From contig NZ_VEBF01000001.1 of the NCBI RefSeq assembly GCF_007676705.1, positions 1,364,001 through 1,428,000 of the forward strand: a stretch of DNA of 64,000 nucleotides, in the 5' to 3' direction. Origin of the DNA: Paenibacillus xylanexedens. Lineage in GTDB: Bacteria > Bacillota > Bacilli > Paenibacillales > Paenibacillaceae. The notes beneath the pieces were generated by a model that was not told the origin of the DNA, searched no databases, and saw only the letters and a list, made by a program, of their open reading frames with translations. The position numbers were made by a program, and so were the translations under genes. Shown here piece after piece: positions 10,044 to 18,820 of the stretch (positions are counted from its first letter, which is position 1; the number at the start of each line of letters is the position of its first letter).

Positions 10044-10729
10044 GCTTCCGCCTCTTCCGTTGCCATGTAGCCCTGACCTACTTTGGTTTCAATGTAACCG
10101 TCCAATCCAATGGGTTCAAGTTTCTTCCGTAACCGATTAACGTTAACCGTCAGCGTGTTGTCACTTACAAAATGCTCATGATCCCACAAACTCCGGATGA
10201 GATCTTCACGGGTAACAATCTGATTTTTGTGCTCGACCAGCACTTTAAGGATGAACATCTCATTTTTGGTCAACAGGACAGATTCATCCCCGCAGGTCAA
10301 CGTATTTTTCACATATTCAATAGCAGCACCGCGCCAGGTTCGGAGTTCAGTATGCTCTGTGTTATAGTTGTACACCCTCCGCAAAGTCGCTTGGATCTTG
10401 GCAATCAATACATCGAAGTGAAAAGGCTTCTGGATAAAATCGTCTGCACCCAAATGCATGGACATGACCATATCCGCGGGATGATCCCGTGAGGACAAAA
10501 AGATAATCGGCACATTGGAGTGCGAACGAATAATCCGGCACCAATGAAATCCGTCATATTGAGGTAACTGAATATCAATAATGACCAATTGCGGCTGAAT
10601 CCTGCTGTACTCCTGCAGTACCTTGCCAAAATCCTGCACACCGTACACGTCATACGACCACTGGGACAAACGTTCCTTGATTTCACTGAATAACGATTCA
10701 TCGTCTTCAATGAGCATAATTTTAAACAA
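10040..10729 (-). CDS. BceR-type OmpR-family response regulator
   Basis: 229-residue two-component regulator: receiver domain (1-115) with acidic pocket E8-D9-D10 and phospho-acceptor D52 (IIDIQLP), then an OmpR/PhoB winged helix (about 130-225). Start codon is TTG at 10729, supported by AGGTGA seven bases upstream; no ATG lies before the receiver domain. It heads the module response regulator, kinase, ATPase, permease and most likely activates the transporter genes through the inverted repeat at 9026-9043. Confidence 0.9.
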   Translation of the reverse strand: MFKIMLIEDDESLFSEIKERLSQWSYDVYGVQDFGKVLQEYSRIQPQLVIIDIQLPQYDGFHWCRIIRSHSNVPIIFLSSRDHPADMVMSMHLGADDFIQKPFHFDVLIAKIQATLRRVYNYNTEHTELRTWRGAAIEYVKNTLTCGDESVLLTKNEMFILKVLVEHKNQIVTREDLIRSLWDHEHFVSDNTLTVNVNRLRKKLEPIGLDGYIETKVGQGYMATEEAEA

Positions 10730-10817
10730 AAGATTTCACCTACGTTTCTGATCTTCTAAGGTTGAATAGGTCATTAGACTCCGTTATTACGGGTGACCGT
10801 TATCGTTATGAATCGTT

Positions 10818-10834
10818 CTTCCGATCGCTGTTAC
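10818..10834 (+). repeat. Short remnant matching the ~210 bp structured repeat
   Basis: CTTCCGATCGCTGTTA is identical to a stretch near the start of the repeat copy at 18.8 kb. Upstream, CTCCGTTATT (10780s) matches the end of the copy at 53.7 kb. The rest is not recognisable. It lies between the SDR and response regulator genes and may be a decayed copy. Confidence 0.35.
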
Positions 10835-10884
10835 CAGTGTACAGGGAAATCCACAAGAAAACGAGCAAAATGAAGTATACGATA

Positions 10885-11649
10885 TTAACTCTCGGTGGAG
10901 TGTATAACATGGCTTGCATCACTGTATTCGTCGATCCGCTCGATCAACTGCTTCGCTACATCTTGTGGCGATCTTAACTGGCCTGCCTCATAAACTTGGC
11001 TGAATAGCCCGGATAGCGCAAATTCCTCTGCACTTTTTCCGCGTGCAACAGCCTGTAACTCCGTGTCGACCATGCCCGGATCAAAAGCAATAATCTCAAC
11101 AGGATTCAGCTTTCCCGTTTGCTCCAAGGATACACATTGGGTGAACATGTTCATACCTGCCTTGGATGTACAGTACACTGTCATGGAAGGCGCGGGATAA
11201 CTTCCTGAACCTGAAGAGAGATTAACAATTTTACGTCTAGCGGACAGGTGATTCGTGTGTTGAATAAAAGAGGAACTTAATATCATTGGGGCTGCGAGAC
11301 TGATGTTGAGACTCTGACTTATCTCTGCCGCACTGCATTGATCTATAGGTCTTAGTGGCTCCAGCATCGCTGCATTATTAATGAGTCCAATGAATTCAGC
11401 TTCCTGAGAAGGTATTTGGTCCAATATGCGTGTAATCAAATCGTCAATCCCGGTCAGGTCGGCGAGATCGTACTGAATATGTTGATAACGCCCGCTCCAT
11501 TCCTCGCTTGATTCCAACAGATCCGAGCTCCCGCGTGAAATACCGTAGACCCATTCACCCTTGGCTAATAACAACTCTGCAAGCTGTAGACCGATTCCTT
11601 TCGATGTACCTGTAATGATAAAGTGTCTTTTTCCTGTTCCTGTTCCCAT
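10885..11649 (-). CDS. Short-chain dehydrogenase/reductase (YueD/benzil-reductase type)
   Basis: 254-residue NAD(P)-dependent oxidoreductase. Cofactor motif TGTSKGIG at 13-20, NNAA at 91-94, catalytic serine in NLSSGSG near 146 and the Y159-x3-K163 pair (YCTSK). The overall pattern resembles Bacillus YueD, a benzil reductase/sepiapterin reductase-like group, but the physiological substrate is not known. An AGAGGAGA sequence lies 14 bp before the ATG, rather far. The gene stands alone between the two-component system and a methyltransferase. Confidence 0.85.
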   Translation of the reverse strand: MGTGTGKRHFIITGTSKGIGLQLAELLLAKGEWVYGISRGSSDLLESSEEWSGRYQHIQYDLADLTGIDDLITRILDQIPSQEAEFIGLINNAAMLEPLRPIDQCSAAEISQSLNISLAAPMILSSSFIQHTNHLSARRKIVNLSSGSGSYPAPSMTVYCTSKAGMNMFTQCVSLEQTGKLNPVEIIAFDPGMVDTELQAVARGKSAEEFALSGLFSQVYEAGQLRSPQDVAKQLIERIDEYSDASHVIHSTES

Positions 11650-11699
11650 TCCAATACCACGTCTCCTCTATTTACAATCGATCATATCGCCATATAAGC

Positions 11700-12419
11700 T
11701 TACGAATCTTTCTTTCTCCACAACGTGGCCCAGAGAAAAGGTACACCAAAATACGGTTCATGCTGCTCCATCGCCTTCATCGCACGAAACTCGACACATT
11801 CGAAGCCATCTTCCAGCATGTAGCGAAGCTTCTCCTCCGTGAATGCCAGACCACCTCGCATCGACTTCTCTTGATACACCTGCCAATCATTCATAACGAT
11901 CTCCGGCCCACCAATATCACCAAAACCCGGAGCGAAACAAGTCATTCCAAAGTATCCTCCAGGCCGGAGTGCATTGTGGATCATCTCTATGTAGGGAATA
12001 CGCTGATGTGGTAGCAGATGGTGCAGACAACCCGAGTCGTAGACAAGATCATATTCTTGCTCCGGAGCCAGTTCGAACACGGAGCGGCATTCAAAATGCA
12101 CGTCCAGCTGCTCTTCTGCAGCCCTCTCCTTAGCCCAGGCAATAGCTGTCTCCGAAAGATCATAAGCATCGACCTGATATCCTTGGCGAGTCAGATACAG
12201 CGCATTTCTGCCCGGCCCACAACCCAGTTCCAGTGCTTTGCCACCACGTAACAAACTTGCGTTCACATGTGCTACCAGATTCTCATCCGGTTTGTTTGGA
12301 AAAAAGGGAATAGGTCTGTTCCGATCCTCATAGAAAGGTTCCCAAAACTGCTTGGCAGATCTGAAGTCCGCATCGAGCATATCATATAGATCCTGCACAC
12401 TTTTAATCGTCTTTTCCAC
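11700..12419 (-). CDS. Class I SAM-dependent methyltransferase
   Basis: Soluble methyltransferase (239 aa). Motif I ELGCGPGRN lies at residues 64-72, an acidic residue ends the second strand (DAYDLSE), and LVYDSGCLHHL marks motif IV. The substrate is unknown; the fold class matches small-molecule methyltransferases and related detoxification enzymes. An in-frame ATG exists at 12446, but AAGGAGG followed nine bases later by GTG 12419 is the best initiation signal. The two starts differ by nine residues. Confidence 0.82.
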   Translation of the reverse strand: MEKTIKSVQDLYDMLDADFRSAKQFWEPFYEDRNRPIPFFPNKPDENLVAHVNASLLRGGKALELGCGPGRNALYLTRQGYQVDAYDLSETAIAWAKERAAEEQLDVHFECRSVFELAPEQEYDLVYDSGCLHHLLPHQRIPYIEMIHNALRPGGYFGMTCFAPGFGDIGGPEIVMNDWQVYQEKSMRGGLAFTEEKLRYMLEDGFECVEFRAMKAMEQHEPYFGVPFLWATLWRKKDS

Positions 12420-12578
12420 AACCACATTCCTCCTTAAGTTCTCCATTCCAATCTTCATTTCTGACTATTCATCCTCGTTATTTGCATGAAATCAGCCACG
12501 CTCCATTATAACATTTTTACCCAGTAGTTCTCTATTTTTCTTGTGCTTTTTCACTCATAAATACAGGTATATTCTCAA

Positions 12579-12610
12579 CAAAAAAACGACCGACATGGGA
12601 TGTCGATCGC
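12579..12610 (-). terminator. Rho-independent terminator after the VOC gene
   Basis: Minus strand CGATCGACAT and ATGTCGGTCG form a 10 bp stem with a three-base loop, followed by seven T residues. It sits 30 bp after the VOC-protein stop codon. Confidence 0.88.
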
Positions 12611-12639
12611 TTGAAATAATATCCGTTTTCAGTTGTAAT

Positions 12640-13023
12640 TTACTTTGCCCGTTCCAGGACGGCGAAGTAATTCCCTTCGTTATCAGCAAAGTTGAAGACA
12701 CGCCCGGTTGGCATCTCAACAATCTCTCCCACCGTTACATGTTTACTGGATAAGTCGGTATATAATTGATCCAGATTTTCAGTGAAGAACATTAACGAAG
12801 GTGTGCCCAGATTTACACCTGCTGACATCCGCGCCACGAACTCCTTGTCATGGAGAATAATACTCGTCTGCGAATCTGGGGTAGGCGCAATCTCAATCCA
12901 TCTCATGCCCTCATCCAGGTTTACTTCATCCACAATATGGAATCCCGCAACTTCCGTCCAAAATGCCAGTGATTCATCTTGATTGTTGACATACAACATA
13001 ATCTGGCCGACTTTGCTAAACAT
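12640..13023 (-). CDS. VOC-superfamily (glyoxalase/bleomycin-resistance-like) protein
   Basis: 127-residue single VOC module with the paired beta-alpha-beta-beta-beta pattern. It opens KVGQIMLYVNNQDESLAFWTE and ends with the typical DNEGNYFAVLE. Family members are metal-dependent lyases, dioxygenases or drug-binding proteins; the substrate here cannot be assigned. The start at ATG 13023 is preceded by GAGGAGTGA and a terminator follows, so it is probably monocistronic. Confidence 0.82.
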   Translation of the reverse strand: MFSKVGQIMLYVNNQDESLAFWTEVAGFHIVDEVNLDEGMRWIEIAPTPDSQTSIILHDKEFVARMSAGVNLGTPSLMFFTENLDQLYTDLSSKHVTVGEIVEMPTGRVFNFADNEGNYFAVLERAK

Positions 13024-13140
13024 GCATCATTCACTCCTCTAATCAAGTAATCTCCCAACATTCTGCTGATCATTCCTCTAATTCCAATAGAGTATAACAT
13101 GCAGGACGGCTTTTTTATCATCTTTCTTAGCATGTAAACA

Positions 13141-13662
13141 TTACATTTCTTGCGCGGCTTTTAACTTCTTCGTAAGATAAAGTACAACATCATCGTCCAT
13201 TATCGTTTCTTCACCCGGCTGAATATAATGATCATGCTTGTGTACACCGTGACCGTCTGGTATGTATCCGCGATGAGCATATAGAATTTGCGCTTTGCCA
13301 TAATCGGAAAACACGCCTACACCAATGCCTGCCACATCTGTTCGTTCCAGAATAACTTCCTCTGCTCGGTCCATAAGCCGTGAACCAATACCTTGACGCT
13401 GGTACTTCTTCAGTACATTAAAATCGTTGATTTCAGGAATCCCCTGCTCCCTGAACGCTGGATAGTATGATGCCCATAATACATTGACGTAACCGGCAAA
13501 TTCTCCATTCAACTCCGCAACTAAGGTCACACGTTCCCCATTCTGCTGTTCGGTCAGGTAATGAAGATACTGCTCGGCAGATTTTTGCCATCCCTGCGCT
13601 TGAAAAGCCTGCGAGATTACAAGTGGATCATTCTCATTCAAGAGGCGTATATGTATATTCAT
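13141..13662 (-). CDS. GNAT-family N-acetyltransferase
   Basis: 173-residue acetyl-CoA-dependent acetyltransferase. The acetyl-CoA loop is KKYQRQGIGSRLMDRAE (Q/RxxGxG/A) near residues 85-105, with a preceding strand GYVNVLW and a C-terminal YAHRGYIPDG beta strand. The substrate is unknown. ATG 13662 lies nine bases after GGGAG; a GTG immediately before it is an alternative start. It is followed closely by other small stand-alone enzymes on the same strand. Confidence 0.82.
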   Translation of the reverse strand: MNIHIRLLNENDPLVISQAFQAQGWQKSAEQYLHYLTEQQNGERVTLVAELNGEFAGYVNVLWASYYPAFREQGIPEINDFNVLKKYQRQGIGSRLMDRAEEVILERTDVAGIGVGVFSDYGKAQILYAHRGYIPDGHGVHKHDHYIQPGEETIMDDDVVLYLTKKLKAAQEM

Positions 13663-13699
13663 CACAGCTCTCTCCCTTTACAACAGGTTTGTTGATTCT

Positions 13700-14224
13700 T
13701 TATATTCCCAGTTTTTCTCTAAGCGATGTGATGTGGGCAACATGGTGTTTGCCATGCCAAGCATACATGCCCAGATTGTAATCCAGTCTCGTCGTTTCTT
13801 GCGATGAGGGATGATAGAATTGTTTGGCATAATCTGCATCCGTCAACGCGTTTAACAGAAACACCCAGCGACGATGCAGCGCATCCAGAATTTGCAGCGA
13901 GAATTCGATATCCAGGTCTCTTGAATCACTCAATTCAGCCCAGCGTTCTTCATAATAAGGCCGAATCGTAGGTGTATCCTCTGTCAGTGCCAGCTTGAAA
14001 CGAATCATACTGTTCATGTGGCTGTCTGCCATGTGGTGAATGACCTGTTTGAGCATCCATCCACCTTCTCGGTACGGCAGACTTAATTGCTCTTCACTCA
14101 GTCCTTTAACCGCTTCTCGGGCGCGTTCAGGCAACTCAGCAATGTCCTGAATCCACTGCTCTCTCTGTGCAGGCGTAACCTCGCCTGTGTGTACAAATGG
14201 TCCTATCGGAAATCTTTCATCCAT
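13700..14224 (-). CDS. YfiT/BstA-like DinB-fold metal-dependent protein (putative bacillithiol transferase)
   Basis: 174 residues, matching the YfiT/BstA family in length and ends. Candidate metal ligands are a His in HHMADSHMNS (63-69) and H160/H164 in WHGKHHVAHI, the three-histidine site of the family. The N-terminal FPIGPF is also characteristic. BstA-type enzymes conjugate electrophiles to bacillithiol, fitting a bacillithiol-producing Firmicute. Start ATG 14224 after AGGAGG. Whether this copy uses bacillithiol is inferred. Confidence 0.82.
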   Translation of the reverse strand: MDERFPIGPFVHTGEVTPAQREQWIQDIAELPERAREAVKGLSEEQLSLPYREGGWMLKQVIHHMADSHMNSMIRFKLALTEDTPTIRPYYEERWAELSDSRDLDIEFSLQILDALHRRWVFLLNALTDADYAKQFYHPSSQETTRLDYNLGMYAWHGKHHVAHITSLREKLGI

Positions 14225-14268
14225 CCATTATTCCTCCTTGTGTGTGTTATTCACTATAACTTAAGCTG

Positions 14269-14814
14269 CTACAAGGAAGTATATTCCATGAGCCAGCAGT
14301 CTCTCATCTGTCCTTCATGCTGCTCGTGTTTCTCCAACAGTTTGATCTTTTGAAAACCACATTTCTCATAACAGGATATCGCTCGATGATTCCAAGCCTG
14401 AGGGTCCATAACCACTTTACTGGCTTGCTTTTGATTAATTAGATAAGCCAGCATGGACTGCATCAACTGTGTTCCAATCCCTTTTTTCCAGTAGTCTATC
14501 TCACCAATAAACTGGTCCGTTCCATAAATGATCTCATCCGTGTCTCCATAACCATACTCCGATCGTTCTTGATCCTCAAGCTCATAGAACTGAATGTATC
14601 CAATCGGATTTCCTCCATACTCAACGATACAACGAGTAGCATCATCATCCTGATTGTAAAAATGTGCTCTCACCATATCCAGATCATGCGGCCAATCACG
14701 ACCTTCATAGTATTGAAGGACTTCCGGATCAGACAGCCACTTCACCAGATGATATTCATCTTCAATCTCCAAGAGGCGTACGACGATTTCATTCGATTCA
14801 TATACATTCATCAT
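14269..14814 (-). CDS. AAC(6')-like GNAT acetyltransferase
   Basis: About 181 residues, resembling aminoglycoside 6'-N-acetyltransferases: it has the DPEVLQYYEGRD segment, the GTDQFIGEIDYWKKGIGT block with the acetyl-CoA loop, and the closing NHRAISCYEKCGF strand. These are shared with AAC(6')-Ib-like enzymes, though chromosomal homologues often act on other amines. The second Met (14811) is an equally good start after AAGGAG. Aminoglycoside resistance is possible but untested. Confidence 0.78.
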   Translation of the reverse strand: MMNVYESNEIVVRLLEIEDEYHLVKWLSDPEVLQYYEGRDWPHDLDMVRAHFYNQDDDATRCIVEYGGNPIGYIQFYELEDQERSEYGYGDTDEIIYGTDQFIGEIDYWKKGIGTQLMQSMLAYLINQKQASKVVMDPQAWNHRAISCYEKCGFQKIKLLEKHEQHEGQMRDCWLMEYTSL

Positions 14815-14826
14815 TCTGCATACTCC

Positions 14827-15267
14827 TTAACCATACTTTTGAAATAGTACCTTCTCCGTTAAAGATTGAGTTAACCTATCCAACTCAGGTGATGGCGTCC
14901 AATCACTGGAGGTATTTTCTCCATACTTGATTGTATGAATGACACTATTGGCTGACATATATATATTGTGATGAACTCCCGGCAGGACAATAATGTGCTC
15001 TCCTTCACGCATCACTTGAATGGAAAGCATCTGGTCATCCCCATAACTGGCATAAGCAATCCATCCGGTTTGCACCACATAAAACTCCGTTACATTGGCA
15101 TGTACATGACTGTTTTGCCAAGCTCCCTGGGATGAGGCAACCGTTCTGCAATAATAACTGCCATCCTCGGCAGTCATTTTATATTTCTCTTCCCCGTTCG
15201 CCATCTGTTCAAAGCTGGTTTTGACACCAGTCTCTCCAGTTTTCTGTCTTGAAGGTTCTGTATTCAA
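14827..15267 (-). CDS. Cupin-domain protein
   Basis: 146 residues with one cupin barrel. Metal-site motif 1 is HVHANVTEFYVV (near 57-68) and motif 2 is GVHHNIYM (near 98-105). Single-domain cupins are sugar-nucleotide epimerases, dioxygenases or ligand sensors; no specific assignment is possible. Start is TTG 15267 with AGGAG eleven bases upstream, a weak arrangement. It ends 12 bp before the AAC(6')-like gene, suggesting one transcript. Confidence 0.7.
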   Translation of the reverse strand: MNTEPSRQKTGETGVKTSFEQMANGEEKYKMTAEDGSYYCRTVASSQGAWQNSHVHANVTEFYVVQTGWIAYASYGDDQMLSIQVMREGEHIIVLPGVHHNIYMSANSVIHTIKYGENTSSDWTPSPELDRLTQSLTEKVLFQKYG

Positions 15268-15404
15268 TCGCGCTCAGCTCCTAACGGCCTGCAAAATATA
15301 CTTGTGTCTAGTGGCCCTCCTGACAAAAAATTCCTTCATCCAAAACATTCGACATAAACAAGTCGATTCTCCTGTTTAATTCGCGATATATCTTTACTAA
15401 AATT

Positions 15405-15431
15405 TGAAACGCATCTCTTCCAGTTTCCGTA
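15405..15431 (+). promoter_or_regulatory. ECF-sigma (SigW-like) promoter of spo0M
   Basis: TGAAAC (15405-15410), 17 bases, then CGTA (15428-15431) resembles the SigW consensus TGAAAC-N16-CGTA. It lies about 60 bp before the spo0M start. In B. subtilis spo0M is known to be in the SigW and SigH regulons, which makes the match more credible. Confidence 0.6.
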
Positions 15432-15491
15432 TTAAGGTCGAAGTCATATTTATCCCCAAATAGTAAACCATCTGATCTGGAGGTCGAGCGC

Positions 15492-16265
15492 ATGTCATTT
15501 TTCAAGAAAATGTTAGCCAGTGTAGGTGTTGGAGCAGCCAAAGTGAATACAGAATTGCATACACCTGAGGTCACGCCTGGAGGAATCATCTCGGGGGTCG
15601 TGTACATTGAAGGTGGGGATGTGGAACAGAACGTAGATCGAATCTATCTTTCAATCAAAACCCATTACATACGGGAGCGCGATGATCGCAAAGTAAAAGA
15701 AACAGCCGTTATAGCCAAATATTTGCTCACCGAAGGTTTCACATTGCAGCCCGGAGCCAAATTGGAGAAAGACTTCTCATTTGACTTACCAGAAAACCTG
15801 CCTATTACGCTACATCGTGCAGAGGTGTGGGTAGAAACAGGCCTCGATATCTCAAGCGCTGTGGACCCATCAGACCGGGACAGACTGCATGTCGTTCCTA
15901 CCAAAGACATGAACACCGTGCTCGATGCAATGGATATCCTCGGCTTCAAACTGCGTGAAGTGACCAACGATTATGCACCGAAACTGGGCGGCAATCTGCC
16001 ATTTGTTCAGGAATTCGAATATGTGCCAACCAACAAATTCCGTGGGCATCTGGATGAGCTGGAAGTCATGTTCTATCCGATGGGCGATTCACTGGAGCTG
16101 CTATTACAGATTGATCGCCGCGCTCGCGGACTCAGTGGAATGTTCTCGGAAGCGATGGGCACGGATGAGAGTTTCGTCCGCCTGCATCTGTATGAAAGAC
16201 ATCTGGCGCGGGGTGCGCATTCTGTTGCACAAGGACTGGAAGAAGTTATATCCAAACATATCTGA
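15492..16265 (+). CDS. spo0M: Sporulation-control protein Spo0M
   Basis: 257-residue arrestin-fold protein matching Spo0M in length and in its opening MSFFKKMLASVGVGAAKVNT. It has two beta-sandwich halves, the first with GGIISGVVYIEGG and the second after LGFKLREV. In Bacillus, Spo0M influences sporulation initiation and cell-envelope processes at the membrane or septum. The ATG has GGAGG nine bases upstream. It is preceded by an ECF-type promoter and followed by a strong terminator, so it is a single-gene unit. Confidence 0.92.
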   Translation: MSFFKKMLASVGVGAAKVNTELHTPEVTPGGIISGVVYIEGGDVEQNVDRIYLSIKTHYIRERDDRKVKETAVIAKYLLTEGFTLQPGAKLEKDFSFDLPENLPITLHRAEVWVETGLDISSAVDPSDRDRLHVVPTKDMNTVLDAMDILGFKLREVTNDYAPKLGGNLPFVQEFEYVPTNKFRGHLDELEVMFYPMGDSLELLLQIDRRARGLSGMFSEAMGTDESFVRLHLYERHLARGAHSVAQGLEEVISKHI

Positions 16266-16280
16266 TTGTTATCTGTACCC

Positions 16281-16320
16281 AACAGCTCTTTGGCACATCC
16301 GTGTCAAAGAGCTGTTTTTT
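16281..16320 (+). terminator. Rho-independent terminator of spo0M
   Basis: AACAGCTCTTTG pairs with CAAAGAGCTGTT, followed by a T run, about 15 bp after the spo0M stop. Confidence 0.93.
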
Positions 16321-16407
16321 GTACTTCGATAACTCGATCTCAATCATGTATAGAAGCTTTTGGACAGGAATTAATGGGTATATTAGATATAAAAGGAGGG
16401 AATATGA

Positions 16408-17772
16408 TTGTCTACACAACCCAACAATTCTCAGATGAACGATGATCGAGTCATTGTCATTGGTGCAGGGCTCGCAGGTTTGAGTTGTGCCTTTGAACTT
16501 GTAGAACAGGGGAAGTCTGTACTGGTCCTCGAAGCTGCCTCCTATGTAGGCGGACGCACAGGGAACTGGAATGAGCGGGGAATGGAGGTGGAGTCCGGGT
16601 TCCACAAATTCATTGGATATTACAAAGCACTGCCAGATCTGCTTGAACGTGCTGGCATTGACCTGGATGATATGTTGGTGTGGGAAACCACGATGGAAGT
16701 CCGTCACCCGAATGCCGATGAGTATGGTGAATTTGGACTTGACGTTATTCATGCTCCACTCAAAACACTATCAGGTGTTCTGGGAAACAATAATTTCATC
16801 ACGCCAGCCGACAAGGCTTCACTTATTCCTTTTTTAGCTGCTGGCTTCAAGGAGTGTGTATCCAGCCCCGAGGAACTGGATTTAATATCGGTGCTTGATT
16901 TTGCGAATCAGCACGGGGTAAGCGAACAGGCTCTGCAACGAATCGTTGAACCGTTATCTTCAGGCATTTTTTTCATGCCACTTGAAAAATATTCTGCGTA
17001 TGCCTTCTTTGGCCTGTTCCTGCCGGGTATTCCTCGGATTCATAAAATGCGCATTGGTGCCTTTACTGGCGGTATGACGGATGTCATGTGTGCACCTTTG
17101 GCTGCTGCCATCACGCAAAAAGGGGGACAAGTACGAATCAACGCCCCAGTAATCCGACTGCTCTATGATTCGGAAGGTCTGAAGGGTGTTGAACTGGAAA
17201 ATGGTGAACAGCTCTCCGCTACACGTGTTGTTGTAGCTACCAATATCCGACGTTCCCAACAATTACTTGAAGAGCACTTCAGTGAACATGAATGGTTTCA
17301 GCCCTTTTTGAGTCTGGATGCCATGCCACACGTTACAGCACAATTCGAATCAGAACTGCCACTCCTTCCCGAGGACCGTACGACCTTTGGGCCAGGCACC
17401 GACATCGGTTCATTTGGGGAGCAATCCCGAACAACGTTTCGCGGGCGGCCTGGCAGAGCTTCAATCATTCTGGTTAATCCCGACGAACTCATTGATCTGC
17501 CCGATGAGGAAGTATGGGAGCGTACCAAACAAGGGTTGGTCGATATCGGACTTGCCGAAGGTGTGTCTTCCGTAACGGATTACCGGATCGTTCGGGGGAA
17601 TGAGAACTTTTATCGGATTTCACCAGGCAATGAGCCCAAGCGACCCGAACAAATGACTCCAATTCAAGGGTTATACCTCGCTGGGGATTACACCAAACAG
17701 CCCATGTTCACCACAATGGAAGGTGCTGTGATATCTGGTCAGAAGGCTGCGGCCGGCATTCTTAATATATGA
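16408..17772 (+). CDS. FAD-dependent oxidoreductase (phytoene-desaturase/amine-oxidase superfamily)
   Basis: 454-residue flavoenzyme. The dinucleotide motif GAGLAGL lies at 19-25, with the extended VLVLEAASYVGGRTG that typifies carotenoid desaturases, HpnE-like enzymes and amine oxidases. The C-terminal FAD-binding segment is LYLAGDYTKQP...EGAVISG. Start is TTG 16408, seven bases after GGAGGG; an out-of-frame ATG four bases upstream opens only a 13-codon frame. No isoprenoid or carotenoid genes are nearby, so the substrate is unknown. It is monocistronic with its own terminator. Confidence 0.82.
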   Translation: MSTQPNNSQMNDDRVIVIGAGLAGLSCAFELVEQGKSVLVLEAASYVGGRTGNWNERGMEVESGFHKFIGYYKALPDLLERAGIDLDDMLVWETTMEVRHPNADEYGEFGLDVIHAPLKTLSGVLGNNNFITPADKASLIPFLAAGFKECVSSPEELDLISVLDFANQHGVSEQALQRIVEPLSSGIFFMPLEKYSAYAFFGLFLPGIPRIHKMRIGAFTGGMTDVMCAPLAAAITQKGGQVRINAPVIRLLYDSEGLKGVELENGEQLSATRVVVATNIRRSQQLLEEHFSEHEWFQPFLSLDAMPHVTAQFESELPLLPEDRTTFGPGTDIGSFGEQSRTTFRGRPGRASIILVNPDELIDLPDEEVWERTKQGLVDIGLAEGVSSVTDYRIVRGNENFYRISPGNEPKRPEQMTPIQGLYLAGDYTKQPMFTTMEGAVISGQKAAAGILNI

Positions 17773-17784
17773 GGCTAACGAAAA

Positions 17785-17826
17785 GCAGCCCTATTATCAG
17801 TGATCTGACAATAAGGGCTCTTTTTA
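17785..17826 (+). terminator. Terminator of the FAD oxidoreductase gene
   Basis: AGCCCTATTATCA and TGACAATAAGGGCT form an imperfect stem with a short loop, followed by CTTTTT, twelve bases after the stop. Confidence 0.85.
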
Positions 17827-17864
17827 GTGTATAAAGAAATATGTGTTACGAGATTACTATCGAA

Positions 17865-18158
17865 CTAGGGGCGCTGCTTCCGTTGCTGGAATTGTGAGCG
17901 GATAACATAATAAGCAGTTGCAAACAGGATAACTGCGCCTATGCCAACGATTATCATAGAAGAATTCCATCGAACAATAGTTCCAAAAGCAACCTTGGAT
18001 TGAAATGGGGTACCGGAAGGAGCGGTATTCGTCAGATCAGGTACGTAATTCATAGTCATGATCATGCCTTGAACGACATTCCAAGCTGCATAACCAATGA
18101 TGAATAACAGGGTAACCAGAACGGATTCCATCGCTAATCGTTTGTTCATGCTCGCCAT
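17865..18158 (-). CDS. Small two-helix membrane protein, unknown function
   Basis: 97 residues with two predicted membrane helices (about 11-34 and 67-88) separated by a ~30-residue polar loop, and a basic tail (QQRKQRP). ATG 18158 follows AAGGAGG at good spacing. I do not recognise the family. It lies downstream of the DUF4375 gene on the same strand with a ~55 bp gap and may share its transcript. Confidence 0.65.
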   Translation of the reverse strand: MASMNKRLAMESVLVTLLFIIGYAAWNVVQGMIMTMNYVPDLTNTAPSGTPFQSKVAFGTIVRWNSSMIIVGIGAVILFATAYYVIRSQFQQRKQRP

Positions 18159-18213
18159 TTTGCCTCCTTAATTGTGGTTGTGAAGAATTACTTTATACGA
18201 AGTCTCTTCCCAT

Positions 18214-18783
18214 TCAATTAGACAAGATGTGCTGCATTTCCTGTTTTAAACGATCTTTATTTTCATCCACATATTGATACAGCAAGTCGAAGCTTTCTTC
18301 GTTATCCGATTGCATGCTCAAATTCGCGGCTTCCAGTTCAATCTGCTGCAATACCTCATGAATCTGTTCCCCGTGTGTTTGCAGGCTTGTCGTGATGTCA
18401 TCTTCAGACAGACCATTCACATTATCTCGTAATTGCCCGGGCGTTACGCCGCTTTCGGACAACATCTGCTCTATCTTTTTCAGGATTACGGCATCTCCGT
18501 CATTGCCGATCCGCTCCATCGCTGCTATTGTCTCAACCAGATACTGCCCGCTGGTATTCTCAAGGAAACCGGTCATGCCGTTCATGGACAGTTCAGTATC
18601 CAAATCGATGATTAGAATGGTATCTCGCAGTACTTGTGGAAGTTCCGGTCCGCTCTCTCGAATCGTGGCAAATTCAGCTCGATAAAGGTCCATGGCAATA
18701 CCGCCCACCACTTCTTCACCCGACATCTCTTCAAGCTGATCGAGTGGTAACAATTCCTGCAGTTCTTCTTGTAACTTGTTCAT
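18214..18783 (-). CDS. DUF4375/DMP19-like helical protein
   Basis: 189-residue acidic, largely helical protein resembling the DUF4375 (DMP19) family. The characteristic part is GGIAMDLYRAEFATI followed by LPQVLRDTILIIDLDTELSMNGMTGFLEN. Family members often appear next to polymorphic-toxin or unknown genes and have no defined biochemistry. The frame is open to 18846, but ATG 18783 with AGGAGG nine bases away is the real start; the upstream part runs into the structured repeat. Confidence 0.72.
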   Translation of the reverse strand: MNKLQEELQELLPLDQLEEMSGEEVVGGIAMDLYRAEFATIRESGPELPQVLRDTILIIDLDTELSMNGMTGFLENTSGQYLVETIAAMERIGNDGDAVILKKIEQMLSESGVTPGQLRDNVNGLSEDDITTSLQTHGEQIHEVLQQIELEAANLSMQSDNEESFDLLYQYVDENKDRLKQEMQHILSN

Positions 18784-18820
18784 CTTTCTCTGCCTCCTGT
18801 ATCTCTCTATCTGAATAGTT

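Noticed and set aside
16404..16445. ATG at 16404 as the start of the FAD oxidoreductase
   Set aside because: It is out of frame with the gene and opens only a 13-codon frame; TTG 16408 fits the ribosome binding site.
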